Origin: Streptomyces sp. NRRL F-2580
GTDB taxonomy: Bacteria; Actinomycetota; Actinomycetes; Streptomycetales; Streptomycetaceae
DNA length: 50,162 nt
Direction of reading: 5' to 3'
NCBI RefSeq assembly: GCF_000720115.1
Contig: NZ_JOIR01000044.1
Coordinates: forward strand, 1 to 50,162
Part shown: in pieces, positions 16,142 through 25,117 of the stretch
Position numbering within the stretch: the first letter of the stretch is position 1
Layout: each line of letters starts with the position of its first letter
Translations under genes and position numbers: made by a program
The notes under the pieces: model-generated
Database searches by the model: none
What the model was told of the DNA's origin: nothing
What the model saw: only the letters and a program-made list of their open reading frames with translations

Positions 16142-18720
16142 CCACCGAGACCGGCACCGAGACCGAGACCGACACCCGGCCCCACCGCACCCGCGTACTT
16201 CCCGTCACCGACCTGTCCCTCGTCGTCCTGATCGGGGCCACCGGATCGGGCAAGTCCACCTTCGCCCGCAAGCACTTCAAGCCGACCGAGGTCATCTCCT
16301 CCGACTACTGCCGGGGCCTGGTCTCCGACGACGAGAACGACCAGAGCGCGAGCCGCGACGCCTTCGACGTCCTGCACTACATCGCGGGCAAGCGCCTCGC
16401 CGCCGGCCGCCTCACCGTCGTCGATGCCACCAGCGTCCAGGCCGACGCCCGCCGTCAGCTGGTCCAGCTGGCCCGCGAGCACGACGTCCTGCCCATCGCC
16501 ATCGTCCTGGACCTGCCCGAACAGGTCTGCGCCGAGCGCAACGCGGCCCGCCCCGACCGGGCCGCACTGCCCCGCGCCGTCATCCAGCGCCACCGCCGCG
16601 ACCTGCGGCGCTCGCTGCGCGGCCTGGAGCGCGAGGGCTTCCGCAAGGTCCACGTCCTGCGCACCGTCGAGGAGGCCGAGACCGCCGAGGTGGTCCTGGA
16701 GAAGCGCTTCAACGACCTCACCCACCTCACCGGCCCCTTCGACATCGTCGGTGACATCCACGGCTGTTCCTCAGAGCTGGAGACCCTCCTCGCCAAGCTC
16801 GGCTACGAGGACGGCGTCCACCCCGAGGGCCGCACGGCCGTCTTCGTCGGCGACCTCGTCGACCGCGGCCCGGACAGCCCCGGCGTGCTGCGCCGCGTCA
16901 TGGGCATGGTGAAGTCCGGCAACGCCCTGTGCGTGCCCGGCAACCACGAGAACAAGCTCGGCCGGTACCTCAAGGGCTCCAAGGTCCAGCGGACCCACGG
17001 CCTCGCCGAGACCATCGAGCAGCTGGAGCGGGAGCCGGCGGAGTTCGTCGAGGAGGTACGGGAGTTCATCCGCGGCCTCGTCAGTCACTACGTGCTCGAC
17101 GGCGGCAAGCTGGTGGTCTGCCACGCCGGCCTGCCCGAGAAGTACCACGGCCGCACCTCCGGCCGGGTCCGCTCGCACGCCCTGTACGGGGACACCACCG
17201 GCGAGACCGACGAGTTCGGCCTGCCCGTGCGCTACCCGTGGGCGGAGGACTACCGCGGCAAGGCCGTCGTGGTCTACGGCCACACCCCGGTCCCGAACAC
17301 CGCCTGGATCAACAACACCATCTGCCTCGACACCGGGGCCGTCTTCGGCGGGAAGATGACCGCGCTGCGCTGGCCGGAGCGCGAACTGGTCGACGTACCG
17401 GCCGAGAAGGTCTGGTACGAGCCGGTCAAGCCGCTCGCCGCCGAGGCGCCGGGCGGCCACGAGGGGCGCCCGCTCGACCTGGCCGACGTGCACGGGCGCC
17501 GGGTCGTGGAGACCCGGCACCTGGGCAACGTCAACGTGCGCGAGGAGAACGCGGCGGCGGCCCTGGAGGTCATGAGCCGCTTCGCGGTGGACCCGCGGCT
17601 GGTCCCGTACCTGCCGCCGACCATGGCGCCCACCGCCACCTCCCGTGAAGAGGGCTACCTGGAGCACCCGGCCGAGGCCTTCGCGCAGTACCGCGCGGAC
17701 GGCATCGCCCAGGTCGTGTGCGAGGAGAAGCACATGGGTTCCCGCGCCACCGTCCTGGTCTGCAAGGACGCCGACGCGGCCCGCGAGCGCTTCGGCGCCG
17801 ACGGCCCGACCGGCTCCGTCTACACCCGCACCGGGCGGCCCTTCTTCAAGGATCCGGAGGTCACCGAGGAGGTCCTCACCCGGCTCCGCTCGGCGGTCAC
17901 CGGCGCCGGCCTCTGGGAGGAGCTCGGCACGGACTGGCTGCTCGTCGACGGCGAACTGCTGCCCTGGTCCCTGAAGTCCGGCGGACTGCTGCGCAACCAG
18001 TACGCCGCCGTGGGCGCGGCCTCGGGCGCCGTCTTCCCGGGCGCGATCGCCGCCCTGGAGGCGGCCGCGGCCCGGGGCGTCGACACCGGGGAGCTGCTGG
18101 AGCGCCAGCGCGGCCGGGCCGCCGACGCGGCCGCCTTCACCGAGGCATACCGCCGCTACTGCTGGACCACCGACGGGCTGGACGGCGTACGGTTCGCTCC
18201 CTTCCAGCTGCTGGCGGCGGCCGGGCGGTCGCTGGCCGCCGTGCCCCACGACGAGCAACTGTTCTGGCTGGACCGCCTCGTCGCCGCCGATGAGGCGGCG
18301 GGAACCGGGCTGCTGCGCCGCACCGGCCGGATCCTGGTGGACACCGCGGACGAGGACTCCGTACGGGCCGGCACCGACTGGTGGCTGGAGCTGACGGCCG
18401 CCGGCGGTGAGGGCATGGTGGTCAAGCCCCTCCAGGCGTACGCCCGGGACGGGAAGGGCCGCCTGGTGCAGCCCGGGGTCAAGGTGCGCGGGCGCGAGTA
18501 CCTGCGGATCATCTACGGCCCGGAGTACACGCGGCCGGACCACCTGGAGCGGCTGCGCGAGCGGTTCCTCGGGCACAAGCGCTCACTCGCCCTGCGCGAG
18601 TACGCGCTCGGGCTGGAGGCGCTGGACCGGCTGGCGGCCGGGGAGCCGCTGTGGCGGGTCCACGAGGCCGTCTTCGCGGTGCTCGCCCTGGAGTCGGAGC
18701 CGGTGGACCCGCGGCTCTGA
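16138..18720 (+). CDS. pnkp: Polynucleotide kinase-phosphatase/ligase Pnkp
   Basis: Three-domain RNA end-healing and sealing enzyme of 860 aa. The kinase P-loop GATGSGKST starts at residue 33. The metallophosphoesterase motifs are GDIHGC (about 205), GDLVDRGPDS (about 238) and GNHE (about 268). The ligase-type adenylyltransferase domain has nucleotidyl lysine motif EKHMGS (Lys near 531), LLVDGELLPWS and EGMVVKP. All catalytic motifs look intact. Length matches Clostridium-type Pnkp. It overlaps hen1 by ATGA, as expected for partners of a heterotetrameric repair complex that mends RNA cut by ribotoxins. Confidence 0.95.
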   Translation: MTTETGTETETDTRPHRTRVLPVTDLSLVVLIGATGSGKSTFARKHFKPTEVISSDYCRGLVSDDENDQSASRDAFDVLHYIAGKRLAAGRLTVVDATSVQADARRQLVQLAREHDVLPIAIVLDLPEQVCAERNAARPDRAALPRAVIQRHRRDLRRSLRGLEREGFRKVHVLRTVEEAETAEVVLEKRFNDLTHLTGPFDIVGDIHGCSSELETLLAKLGYEDGVHPEGRTAVFVGDLVDRGPDSPGVLRRVMGMVKSGNALCVPGNHENKLGRYLKGSKVQRTHGLAETIEQLEREPAEFVEEVREFIRGLVSHYVLDGGKLVVCHAGLPEKYHGRTSGRVRSHALYGDTTGETDEFGLPVRYPWAEDYRGKAVVVYGHTPVPNTAWINNTICLDTGAVFGGKMTALRWPERELVDVPAEKVWYEPVKPLAAEAPGGHEGRPLDLADVHGRRVVETRHLGNVNVREENAAAALEVMSRFAVDPRLVPYLPPTMAPTATSREEGYLEHPAEAFAQYRADGIAQVVCEEKHMGSRATVLVCKDADAARERFGADGPTGSVYTRTGRPFFKDPEVTEEVLTRLRSAVTGAGLWEELGTDWLLVDGELLPWSLKSGGLLRNQYAAVGAASGAVFPGAIAALEAAAARGVDTGELLERQRGRAADAAAFTEAYRRYCWTTDGLDGVRFAPFQLLAAAGRSLAAVPHDEQLFWLDRLVAADEAAGTGLLRRTGRILVDTADEDSVRAGTDWWLELTAAGGEGMVVKPLQAYARDGKGRLVQPGVKVRGREYLRIIYGPEYTRPDHLERLRERFLGHKRSLALREYALGLEALDRLAAGEPLWRVHEAVFAVLALESEPVDPRL

Positions 18721-18759
18721 GGGGGCGGGGCCGGCCCCAGTCAGCACGACCCGTAAAGG

Positions 18760-18780
18760 AGCGGCCCCCGTACGGCCGCT
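18760..18780. terminator. Possible terminator after pnkp
   Basis: AGCGGCC (18760-18766) pairs with GGCCGCT (18774-18780) over a 7-nt loop and is followed by AATTA. It lies 40 bp after the pnkp stop, in a 171-bp gap that also must hold the promoter of the next gene. Confidence 0.4.
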
Positions 18781-18891
18781 AATTAGGTCGTATGGGGGAA
18801 CTTTCGCGGAGAACTCCGGGAAACCCACCGGCGGGATCGTTCAACCAGGGCAGCGGAATGTCCGCGACCCTGGAAGGACGGAACGTCACTT

Positions 18892-19404
18892 ATGAAGATG
18901 ACCGCGCGCGGAAGCATTGCGGCGCTCATGACCTGTATGGCCGCGGCCGGCGCGGCCACCCCGGCCGCGGCGGACTCGGTGCCGGTCGGTGTGCCGTTGG
19001 ACGCCGTGAAGACCACGCTGGGCGTGGACACCCCGCGCGTGGGCACGGGCGTGCCGGTGCCGGTCGTGGGAGCGCCCGAGGCGCCCCGCTTCCACAAGGG
19101 GGACATGCTCCCGAGCCCACTGCTCCCGGTGCTCCCGATCGGCACCGAGCTCGGCCGCACCCTCGTCACCTCCCCGGTGCCGAACCTGCTGGGCAAGCCG
19201 GAGACGGACGGCGAGGGTTCCGTGGAGGCCCCCGCCACCGACCTGCTCGCCCGGACCCCCGGGCTGGTCGCCGGCGGTCTGCTGACGATGCCGGACGCCT
19301 CCAACTCCGGGATCCCGAACCTGGCCGCGCCCGAACTGGGCCTGACCACCCCGGAACTCACCGGCGCCCCTTCGGCCCTTCTCGGCCTCGGCACCCCCCG
19401 CTGA
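18892..19404 (+). CDS. Small exported protein of unknown function
   Basis: Protein of 170 aa with a Sec signal peptide ([20 protein letters not shown] followed by AATPAAADS, cleavage near residue 27). The mature part is Pro/Gly/Leu/Thr-rich without cysteine and lacks recognisable domains. Segments such as [20 protein letters not shown] and [20 protein letters not shown] hint at loose internal repetition. No sortase motif is present, so it is probably released or loosely wall-bound. ATG 18892 has GGACGG upstream. Streptomyces has many small secreted proteins of this kind; no function can be assigned. Confidence 0.75.
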   Translation: MKMTARGSIAALMTCMAAAGAATPAAADSVPVGVPLDAVKTTLGVDTPRVGTGVPVPVVGAPEAPRFHKGDMLPSPLLPVLPIGTELGRTLVTSPVPNLLGKPETDGEGSVEAPATDLLARTPGLVAGGLLTMPDASNSGIPNLAAPELGLTTPELTGAPSALLGLGTPR

Positions 19405-19450
19405 GCGGACGCCACCTCAAAAGGCCGCCCGGTCTGCGAACGTGTACGGC

Positions 19451-20677
19451 ATGGGATTCCATGTCGACTCCGAGACCGGGCGGCTTCGCCGCGTCATCCT
19501 CCACCGGCCCGACCTGGAGCTGAAGCGGCTCACACCGAGCAACAAGGACGCGCTCCTCTTCGACGACGTGCTGTGGGTGCGCCGGGCCCGCCAGGAGCAC
19601 GACGGCTTCGCGGACGTGCTGCGGGACCGGGGGGTGGAGGTCCACCTCTTCGGGGACCTGTTGTGCGAGGCCCTCGACATCCCGGAGGCCAGACACCTCG
19701 TACTGGACCGGGTCTTCGACGAGAAGGAGTACGGGCCGCTCGCCACCGACCACCTGCGGTCGGTCTTCGACGGGCTGCCCTCGGCCGAGCTGGCGGAGGC
19801 GCTGGTCGGCGGGATGACCAAGCGGGAGTTCCTGGAGCGGCACGCCGAGCCGGTGTCCGTGCGCTTCCACGCCCTGGACACCGACGGCTTCCTGCTCGGG
19901 CCGCTGCCCAACCACCTCTTCACCCGGGACACCTCCGCCTGGATCTACGACGGGGTGTCCATCAACGCGATGCGCTGGCCGGCCCGGCAGCGCGAGACCG
20001 TCCACTTCGAGGCGATCTACAAGCACCACCCGCTCTTCACCTCCTCCGGCGCCTTCCACTACTGGTCGCAGGGGCAGGCGGACTACCCCTCGACCATCGA
20101 GGGCGGGGACGTGCTGGTCATCGGCAACGGCGCGGTGCTGATCGGGATGAGCGAGCGCACCACGCCGCAGGCGGTGGAGATGCTGGCGCGGGGCCTGTTC
20201 GCCGCCGGCTCGGCCACCACCATCGTGGCGTTGGACATGCCGAAGAGCCGGGCGTTCATGCACCTGGACACGGTGATGACGATGGTGGACGGAGATACGT
20301 TCACTCAGTACGCGGGGCTCGGCATGCTCCGCTCCTACACGATCGAGCCGGGTGCCGGGCCGCAGGAGCTGAAGGTGACCGACCACCCGGCGGAGCACAT
20401 GCACCGGGCCATCGCGGCGGCGCTCGGCCTGGACTCGATCCGGGTGCTGACCGCGACCCAGGACGTGCACTCGGCGGAACGCGAGCAGTGGGACGACGGG
20501 TGCAACGTGCTGGCCGTGGAGCCGGGGGTGGTGGTCGCGTACGAGCGGAACGTGACGACCAACACACACCTGCGCAAGCAGGGCATTGAGGTGATCGAGA
20601 TCCCGGGCAGCGAACTGGGGCGGGGCCGTGGCGGTCCGCGCTGCATGAGCTGTCCGGTGGAGCGGGACGCGGTCTGA
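19451..20677 (+). CDS. arcA: Arginine deiminase
   Basis: Cytosolic enzyme of 408 aa converting arginine to citrulline and ammonia. The guanidino-modifying fold is clear: [66 protein letters not shown] with the catalytic histidine, and the catalytic cysteine at residue 401 in [12 protein letters not shown] 19451 ([11 protein letters not shown]) is chosen over GTG 19442 because the family normally begins there; neither has a strong ribosome site. With the adjacent ornithine carbamoyltransferase it makes two of the three steps of the deiminase pathway; carbamate kinase is absent here. Confidence 0.93.
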   Translation: MGFHVDSETGRLRRVILHRPDLELKRLTPSNKDALLFDDVLWVRRARQEHDGFADVLRDRGVEVHLFGDLLCEALDIPEARHLVLDRVFDEKEYGPLATDHLRSVFDGLPSAELAEALVGGMTKREFLERHAEPVSVRFHALDTDGFLLGPLPNHLFTRDTSAWIYDGVSINAMRWPARQRETVHFEAIYKHHPLFTSSGAFHYWSQGQADYPSTIEGGDVLVIGNGAVLIGMSERTTPQAVEMLARGLFAAGSATTIVALDMPKSRAFMHLDTVMTMVDGDTFTQYAGLGMLRSYTIEPGAGPQELKVTDHPAEHMHRAIAAALGLDSIRVLTATQDVHSAEREQWDDGCNVLAVEPGVVVAYERNVTTNTHLRKQGIEVIEIPGSELGRGRGGPRCMSCPVERDAV

Positions 20678-20679
20678 GG

Positions 20680-20703
20680 CCCCGGGCGGCCACCGGCCCG
20701 GGG
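20680..20703 (+). terminator. Hairpin after arcA
   Basis: CCCCGGGC (20680-20687) and GCCCGGGG (20696-20703) form a perfect 8-bp stem with an 8-nt loop starting 3 bp after the arcA stop. It separates arcA from the promoter-like AT-rich patch before argF. Confidence 0.6.
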
Positions 20704-20730
20704 AGAGGGGGCGGGGGAGGGAGGGGTCTC

Positions 20731-20760
20731 TGTATATCAATACGGAGCATCGTATAGACT
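20731..20760 (+). promoter_or_regulatory. AT-rich promoter/operator patch upstream of argF
   Basis: In a GC-rich gap, TGTATATCAATAC (20731-20743) contains the inverted repeat GTAT-ATCA-ATAC, and CGTATAGACT (20751-20760) offers a -10-like TATAGA. The symmetry could be an ArgR-type half-site, but the match to a known ARG box is not clear. Confidence 0.45.
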
Positions 20761-20798
20761 TCCAGCATCCCCTGTCACCGTGACGCTGGAGCGACCCC

Positions 20799-21818
20799 AT
20801 GGCCACCGACCTCGCCGGCCGTAGTTTTCTCAAGGAGCTCGACTTCACGGCCGCCGAGTTCCGCGGCCTGATCGAGCTCGCCGCCGAACTGAAGGCGGCC
20901 AAGAAGGCCGGGGTCGAGCAGCGCCTGCTCCAGGGCAGGAACATCGCGCTGATCTTCGAGAAGACCTCGACGCGGACCCGCTGCGCCTTCGAGGTCGCGG
21001 CCGCGGACCAGGGCGCCCACACCACCTACCTCGACCCCGCCGGCTCCCAGATGGGCCACAAGGAGTCGGTCAAGGACACCGCGCGGGTGCTGGGCCGGAT
21101 GTTCGACGGGATCGAGTACCGGGGTGACAGTCAGCAGGCGGTCGAGGAGCTCGCCGCCCACTCGGGCGTCCCCGTCTTCAACGGGCTCACCGACGACTGG
21201 CACCCGACCCAGATGCTGGCCGACCTGCTCACCATGACCGAGCACACCACCAAGCCGCTGGACCGGATCGCCTTCGCCTACCTCGGCGACGCCCGCTTCA
21301 ACATGGGTAACTCGTACCTGGTGACCGGCGCACTGCTGGGCATGGACGTACGGATCGTCGCGCCCAGGGCCTACTGGCCGGCCGAGCCGGTGGTGGCCGC
21401 GGCGCGGGAGCTCGCGGAGGGCAGCGGCGCCCGGATCACGCTGACCGAGGAGGTCGCCGAGGGGGTGGCGCAGGCGGACTTCGTGGTGACCGACATCTGG
21501 GTATCCATGGGCGAGCCCAAGGAGGTCTGGGACGAGCGCATCGCGGCCCTGTCCCCGTACGCCGTGACCATGGACGTGCTGCGGGCCACCGGGAACCCGG
21601 ACGTGAAGTTCATGCACTGCCTGCCGGCCTTCCACGACCTCGGTACCCAGGTGGCCCGGGAGATCCACGAGCGGCACGGGCTCGAATCCCTGGAGGTGAC
21701 CGACGAGGTGTTCGAGTCGGCGCACTCCGTCGTCTTCGACGAGGCCGAGAACCGGTTGCACACCATCAAGGCCGTACTCGTCGCCACGCTCGCCCGGCCC
21801 GGCCGGAGTGACGCATAG
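20799..21818 (+). CDS. argF: Ornithine carbamoyltransferase
   Basis: Enzyme of 339 aa using carbamoyl phosphate and ornithine to make citrulline, or the reverse reaction in arginine breakdown. Motifs: carbamoyl-phosphate site [15 protein letters not shown], the [18 protein letters not shown] region, [11 protein letters not shown], and the ornithine-binding [10 protein letters not shown]. Length matches catabolic/anabolic trimeric OTCases. ATG 20799 is preceded by GGAGCGA. It sits 121 bp after arcA with its own promoter-like patch. Whether it is the biosynthetic or the deiminase-pathway enzyme cannot be told from sequence; arcB would be the name in the latter case. Confidence 0.93.
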   Translation: MATDLAGRSFLKELDFTAAEFRGLIELAAELKAAKKAGVEQRLLQGRNIALIFEKTSTRTRCAFEVAAADQGAHTTYLDPAGSQMGHKESVKDTARVLGRMFDGIEYRGDSQQAVEELAAHSGVPVFNGLTDDWHPTQMLADLLTMTEHTTKPLDRIAFAYLGDARFNMGNSYLVTGALLGMDVRIVAPRAYWPAEPVVAAARELAEGSGARITLTEEVAEGVAQADFVVTDIWVSMGEPKEVWDERIAALSPYAVTMDVLRATGNPDVKFMHCLPAFHDLGTQVAREIHERHGLESLEVTDEVFESAHSVVFDEAENRLHTIKAVLVATLARPGRSDA

Positions 21819-21823
21819 TCATA

Positions 21824-21850
21824 CGCCGCAGGGGCGGCCCGCCCGCGGCG
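21824..21850 (+). terminator. Weak hairpin after argF
   Basis: CGCCGC (21824-21829) pairs with GCGGCG (21845-21850), with further GC pairing possible inside the loop. It starts 6 bp after the argF stop and precedes the promoter of the enoyl-CoA hydratase gene. Confidence 0.4.
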
Positions 21851-21904
21851 ATGCGTGTCGCGTTTCTGTGACGGAAGTCAGGATCTGCTGATACCGTCGG
21901 TCGT

Positions 21905-22732
21905 GTGAGCCCCTTCACCGGTTCCACAGCAGCGACCGAACGGTGGCACCACCTCCGGGTGACCCGGCAGGACGGCGTGGCCACCGTCACCTTCGACCGC
22001 CCCGAGAAGCTGAACGCGCTCACCTTCGGCGCCTACGCCGACCTGCGCGATCTGCTCGCCGAACTGTCCCGCGAGCGTTCCGTGCGCGCCCTCGTCCTGG
22101 GCGGCGAGGGCCGGGGCTTCTGCTCCGGCGGCGACGTGGACGAGATCATCGGCGCCACCCTCGCCATGGACACCGCCCAGCTCCTCGACTTCAACCGGAT
22201 GACCGGCCAGGTGGTGCGCGCCATCCGCGAATGCCCCTTCCCGGTGATCGCCGCCATGCACGGCGTGGCCGCCGGCGCCGGCGCCGTCCTCGCGCTCGCC
22301 GCCGACTTCCGCATCGCCGACCCCACCGCCCGCTTCGCCTTCCTCTTCACCCGCGTCGGACTCTCCGGCGGGGACATGGGCGCCGCCTACCTGCTGCCCC
22401 GGGTCGTCGGCCTCGGCCACGCCACCCGGCTGCTGATGCTCGGAGAGCCCGTACGCGCCCCCGAGGCCGAGCGGATCGGCCTGCTCAGCGAGCTCACCGA
22501 GGAGGGCAAGGCCCACGTACGGGCCGCGGAACTCGCCGCGCACCTGGCCGCCGGCCCCGCCCTCGCCTACGCGCAGACCAAGGCACTGCTCACCGCCGAG
22601 CTCGACATGCCGCTGGCCGCGTCGGTGGAGCTGGACGCCGCCACCCAGGCCCTGCTGATGAACGGCCAGGACTACGCGGAGTTCCACGCGGCCTTCACCG
22701 GGAAGCGGCCGCCCGCCTGGAAGGGCAGGTAG
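21905..22732 (+). CDS. Enoyl-CoA hydratase/isomerase family protein
   Basis: Crotonase-fold protein of 275 aa: VTFDRPEKLNALTFGAYADL, oxyanion-hole stretch GRGFCSGGDVDEIIG, HGVAAGAGAVLALAADFRIA and SGGDMGAAYLLPRVVG, where crotonases carry catalytic acids. It lies 4 bp before the fused aryl-CoA monooxygenase/reductase and probably acts on its ring product, by hydration or hydrolytic ring opening. GTG 21905 lies about 10 bp after a -10-like GATACC (21890-21895), so the mRNA may be nearly leaderless. The exact step is not known. Confidence 0.85.
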   Translation: MSPFTGSTAATERWHHLRVTRQDGVATVTFDRPEKLNALTFGAYADLRDLLAELSRERSVRALVLGGEGRGFCSGGDVDEIIGATLAMDTAQLLDFNRMTGQVVRAIRECPFPVIAAMHGVAAGAGAVLALAADFRIADPTARFAFLFTRVGLSGGDMGAAYLLPRVVGLGHATRLLMLGEPVRAPEAERIGLLSELTEEGKAHVRAAELAAHLAAGPALAYAQTKALLTAELDMPLAASVELDAATQALLMNGQDYAEFHAAFTGKRPPAWKGR

Positions 22733-22736
22733 CCGG

Positions 22737-25004
22737 ATGCCAGCGTGCCGCGTGTCTCCGGGCGCCATGCGGGTCGCCGTCGTCGGCGGGGGGCCGGGCG
22801 GGCTGTACGCCGCCGCGCTGCTGGCCCGCCAGGGGCACACCGTGGAGGTCTGGGAGCGGCGCGCCCCGGACGACACCTTCGGCTTCGGCGTGGTCCTCTC
22901 CGACGAGACCCTCGGCGGCATCGAGCGGGCCGACACCGTCGTCTACGCCGCCCTGAGCGCCGAGTTCGTGCGCTGGGACGACGTGGACGTCGTGCACCGG
23001 GGCCGGCTGCTGACCTCCGGCGGCCACGGCTTCGCCGCCATCGGGCGGCGCCGGCTGCTGCGGATCCTGCACGAGCGCTGCGCCGGGCTCGGCGTCCGGC
23101 TCCGCTTCCGCACCGCGGCCCCCGACGTGCGGGACCTCGCCTCCGCGTACGACCTGGTGGTCGCGGCGGACGGGGTGCACAGCGCGATCCGGGAGGCCCG
23201 GGCCGCGCACTACGGGCCGACGCTGACCCCCGGGCGCTGCCGCTACATCTGGCTCGCCGCCGACTTCGCCTTCGAGTCCTTCCGCTTCGAGATCGCGGAG
23301 ACCGAGCACGGGGTCATGCAACTGCACGCCTACCCCTACTCGGCGGACGCCTCCACGGTGATCGTGGAGATGCGGGAGGAGGTCTGGCGGGCGGCCGGCC
23401 TCGACCTCTGCGACGAGGACGAGTCCGCGGCCCGCTGCGCCAAGACCTTCAGCGAGGCCCTGCGCGGCCGGCCGCTGCGCGGCAACCGCTCGGCCTGGAC
23501 CCGCTTCGACACCCTCGTCAACGCCCGCTGGTCACACGGCAACGTGGCGCTCCTCGGCGATGCCGCGCACACCGCCCACTTCTCCATCGGGTCCGGCACC
23601 AAGCTGGCCGTCGAGGACGCGCTCGCGCTCGCCGAAGCGGTGGCCGGCGCGGAGGGCGACGTACCGGCCGCCCTCGCCGCGTACGAGGCGGCGCGCCGCC
23701 CCGCGGTCGCCAGCACCCAGCGGGCGGCGGCCGCGAGCCGGGCCTGGTTCGAGGAGGTCGCCGGATACGTCGACCAGCCCGCCCGGCAGTTCGCCTTCAA
23801 CCTGCTCACCCGCAGCCGCCGGGTCACCCACGACAACCTGCGGCTGCGCGACGAGCGCTTCACCCGGGCGGTGGAACGGGACTTCGGCTGCCCGGACGAG
23901 CACACCCCGCCGATGTTCACCCCCCTCACCCTGCGCGGTCTGACCCTGCGCAACCGGGTCGTCGTCTCGCCGATGGACATGTACTCGGCCGCCGACGGCG
24001 TCCCCGGGGACTTCCACCTCGTGCACCTGGGCGCCCGGGCCCTCGGCGGGGCCGCCCTGGTCATGACCGAGATGGTCTGCGTGTCCGCCGAGGGGCGGAT
24101 CACCCCCGGCTGCGCCGGCCTCTACACCCAGGAGCAGGCGGCGGCCTGGCAGCGGATCACCGACTTCGTCCACACCTCCGCACCCGGCACCGCGCTCGGC
24201 GTCCAGCTCGGGCACGCGGGCCGCAAGGGCTCGACTCGGGTCATGTGGGAGGGCATGGACGACCCCCTCCCGGAGGGCAACTGGCCGCTGGTGGCCGCCT
24301 CCGAGCTGCCCTACCGGCCAGGCGTCTCGGCGCTCCCGCGCGCCCTCGACCAGGCTGACCTGGTGGCGCTGCGCTCCGACTTCGCGGCCGCCGCCGTGCG
24401 GGCCGCCGATTGCGGGTTCGACCTCCTGGAACTGCACTGCGCCCACGGCTACCTGCTCTCCGGCTTCCTGTCCCCCCTGACCAACCACCGCACGGACGAC
24501 TACGGCGGCTCCCTGGAGAACCGGCTGCGCTTCCCGCTGGAGGTCTTCGACGCGGTCCGCGCCGTCTGGCCCGAGGACCGCCCGATGACGGTCCGCCTCT
24601 CGGCCACCGACTGGGCGCCCGGCGGCACCTCGCCCGAGGAGGCGGTGCGGATCGCGGCCGCCTTCGCCGCGCACGGCGCCGACGCCATCGACGTCTCGAC
24701 CGGTCAGGTCGTCGCGGACGAGGTCCCGGAGTACGGGCGCTCGTACCAGACCCCGTACGCCGACCGGATCCGCAACGCGCTCGGCGTCCCCGTCATCGCG
24801 GTCGGCGCCATCTCCTCCTGGGACGACGTGAACTCCCTGCTGCTGGCCGGCCGCGCCGACCTCTGCGCCCTCGGCCGCCCCCACCTCTACGACCCCCACT
24901 GGACCCTGCACGCGGCCGCCGACCAGTCCTACGAAGGCCCGGCCGCCCCCTGGCCGGCCCCGTACCGCGCCGGCAGCCGCAAACCGCCCACCGGCCGGGG
25001 CTGA
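22737..25004 (+). CDS. Fused FAD monooxygenase/Old-Yellow-Enzyme: 2-aminobenzoyl-CoA monooxygenase/reductase or salicylyl-CoA 5-hydroxylase
   Basis: Bifunctional protein of 755 aa. Residues 1-390 are a flavin aromatic hydroxylase: VAVVGGGPGGLYAAALLAR, DLVVAADGVHSAIR and GNVALLGDAAHTAHFSIGSG. Residues 395-740 are an Old-Yellow-Enzyme barrel: MFTPLTLRGLTLRNRVVVSP, GVQLGHAGRKGS, HCAHGYLLSGFLSPLTN and RTDDYGGSLENRLRFPLEVF. This fusion is typical of the enzyme that hydroxylates and then reduces 2-aminobenzoyl-CoA, and also of proteins annotated as salicylyl-CoA 5-hydroxylase. Nearby RidA, acyl-CoA dehydrogenase and a CoA ligase favour the amino substrate. ATG 22767 (MRVAVVGGG) is an alternative start. 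Confidence 0.85.
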   Translation: MPACRVSPGAMRVAVVGGGPGGLYAAALLARQGHTVEVWERRAPDDTFGFGVVLSDETLGGIERADTVVYAALSAEFVRWDDVDVVHRGRLLTSGGHGFAAIGRRRLLRILHERCAGLGVRLRFRTAAPDVRDLASAYDLVVAADGVHSAIREARAAHYGPTLTPGRCRYIWLAADFAFESFRFEIAETEHGVMQLHAYPYSADASTVIVEMREEVWRAAGLDLCDEDESAARCAKTFSEALRGRPLRGNRSAWTRFDTLVNARWSHGNVALLGDAAHTAHFSIGSGTKLAVEDALALAEAVAGAEGDVPAALAAYEAARRPAVASTQRAAAASRAWFEEVAGYVDQPARQFAFNLLTRSRRVTHDNLRLRDERFTRAVERDFGCPDEHTPPMFTPLTLRGLTLRNRVVVSPMDMYSAADGVPGDFHLVHLGARALGGAALVMTEMVCVSAEGRITPGCAGLYTQEQAAAWQRITDFVHTSAPGTALGVQLGHAGRKGSTRVMWEGMDDPLPEGNWPLVAASELPYRPGVSALPRALDQADLVALRSDFAAAAVRAADCGFDLLELHCAHGYLLSGFLSPLTNHRTDDYGGSLENRLRFPLEVFDAVRAVWPEDRPMTVRLSATDWAPGGTSPEEAVRIAAAFAAHGADAIDVSTGQVVADEVPEYGRSYQTPYADRIRNALGVPVIAVGAISSWDDVNSLLLAGRADLCALGRPHLYDPHWTLHAAADQSYEGPAAPWPAPYRAGSRKPPTGRG

Positions 25005-25039
25005 GCCTGCCGGCGTGACGCACGGCGGCGTTGCCTCAC

Positions 25040-25072
25040 CTTGAACGTGTTCAGATTGAAAACATGTTCAAG
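25040..25072. promoter_or_regulatory. Nested inverted repeats in a convergent gap (orphan operator)
   Basis: CTTGAAC (25040-25046) and GTTCAAG (25066-25072) are inverted arms. Within them are TGAAC-GT-GTTCA (25042-25053) and TTGAA-AACATG-TTCAA (25056-25071). Such paired palindromes look like TetR- or GntR-type operators, yet both flanking genes end here. It could alternatively be a weak bidirectional terminator. Confidence 0.5.
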
Positions 25073-25117
25073 CGGGTTTCGACCGGTTCCCCCGCCTCCG
25101 CCGCCGCCCCCGCCCGC

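Noticed and set aside
18727..18738. GGGGCCGGCCCC palindrome after pnkp as an operator
   Set aside because: It has no loop, consists of G/C only and is expected often by chance at this composition.
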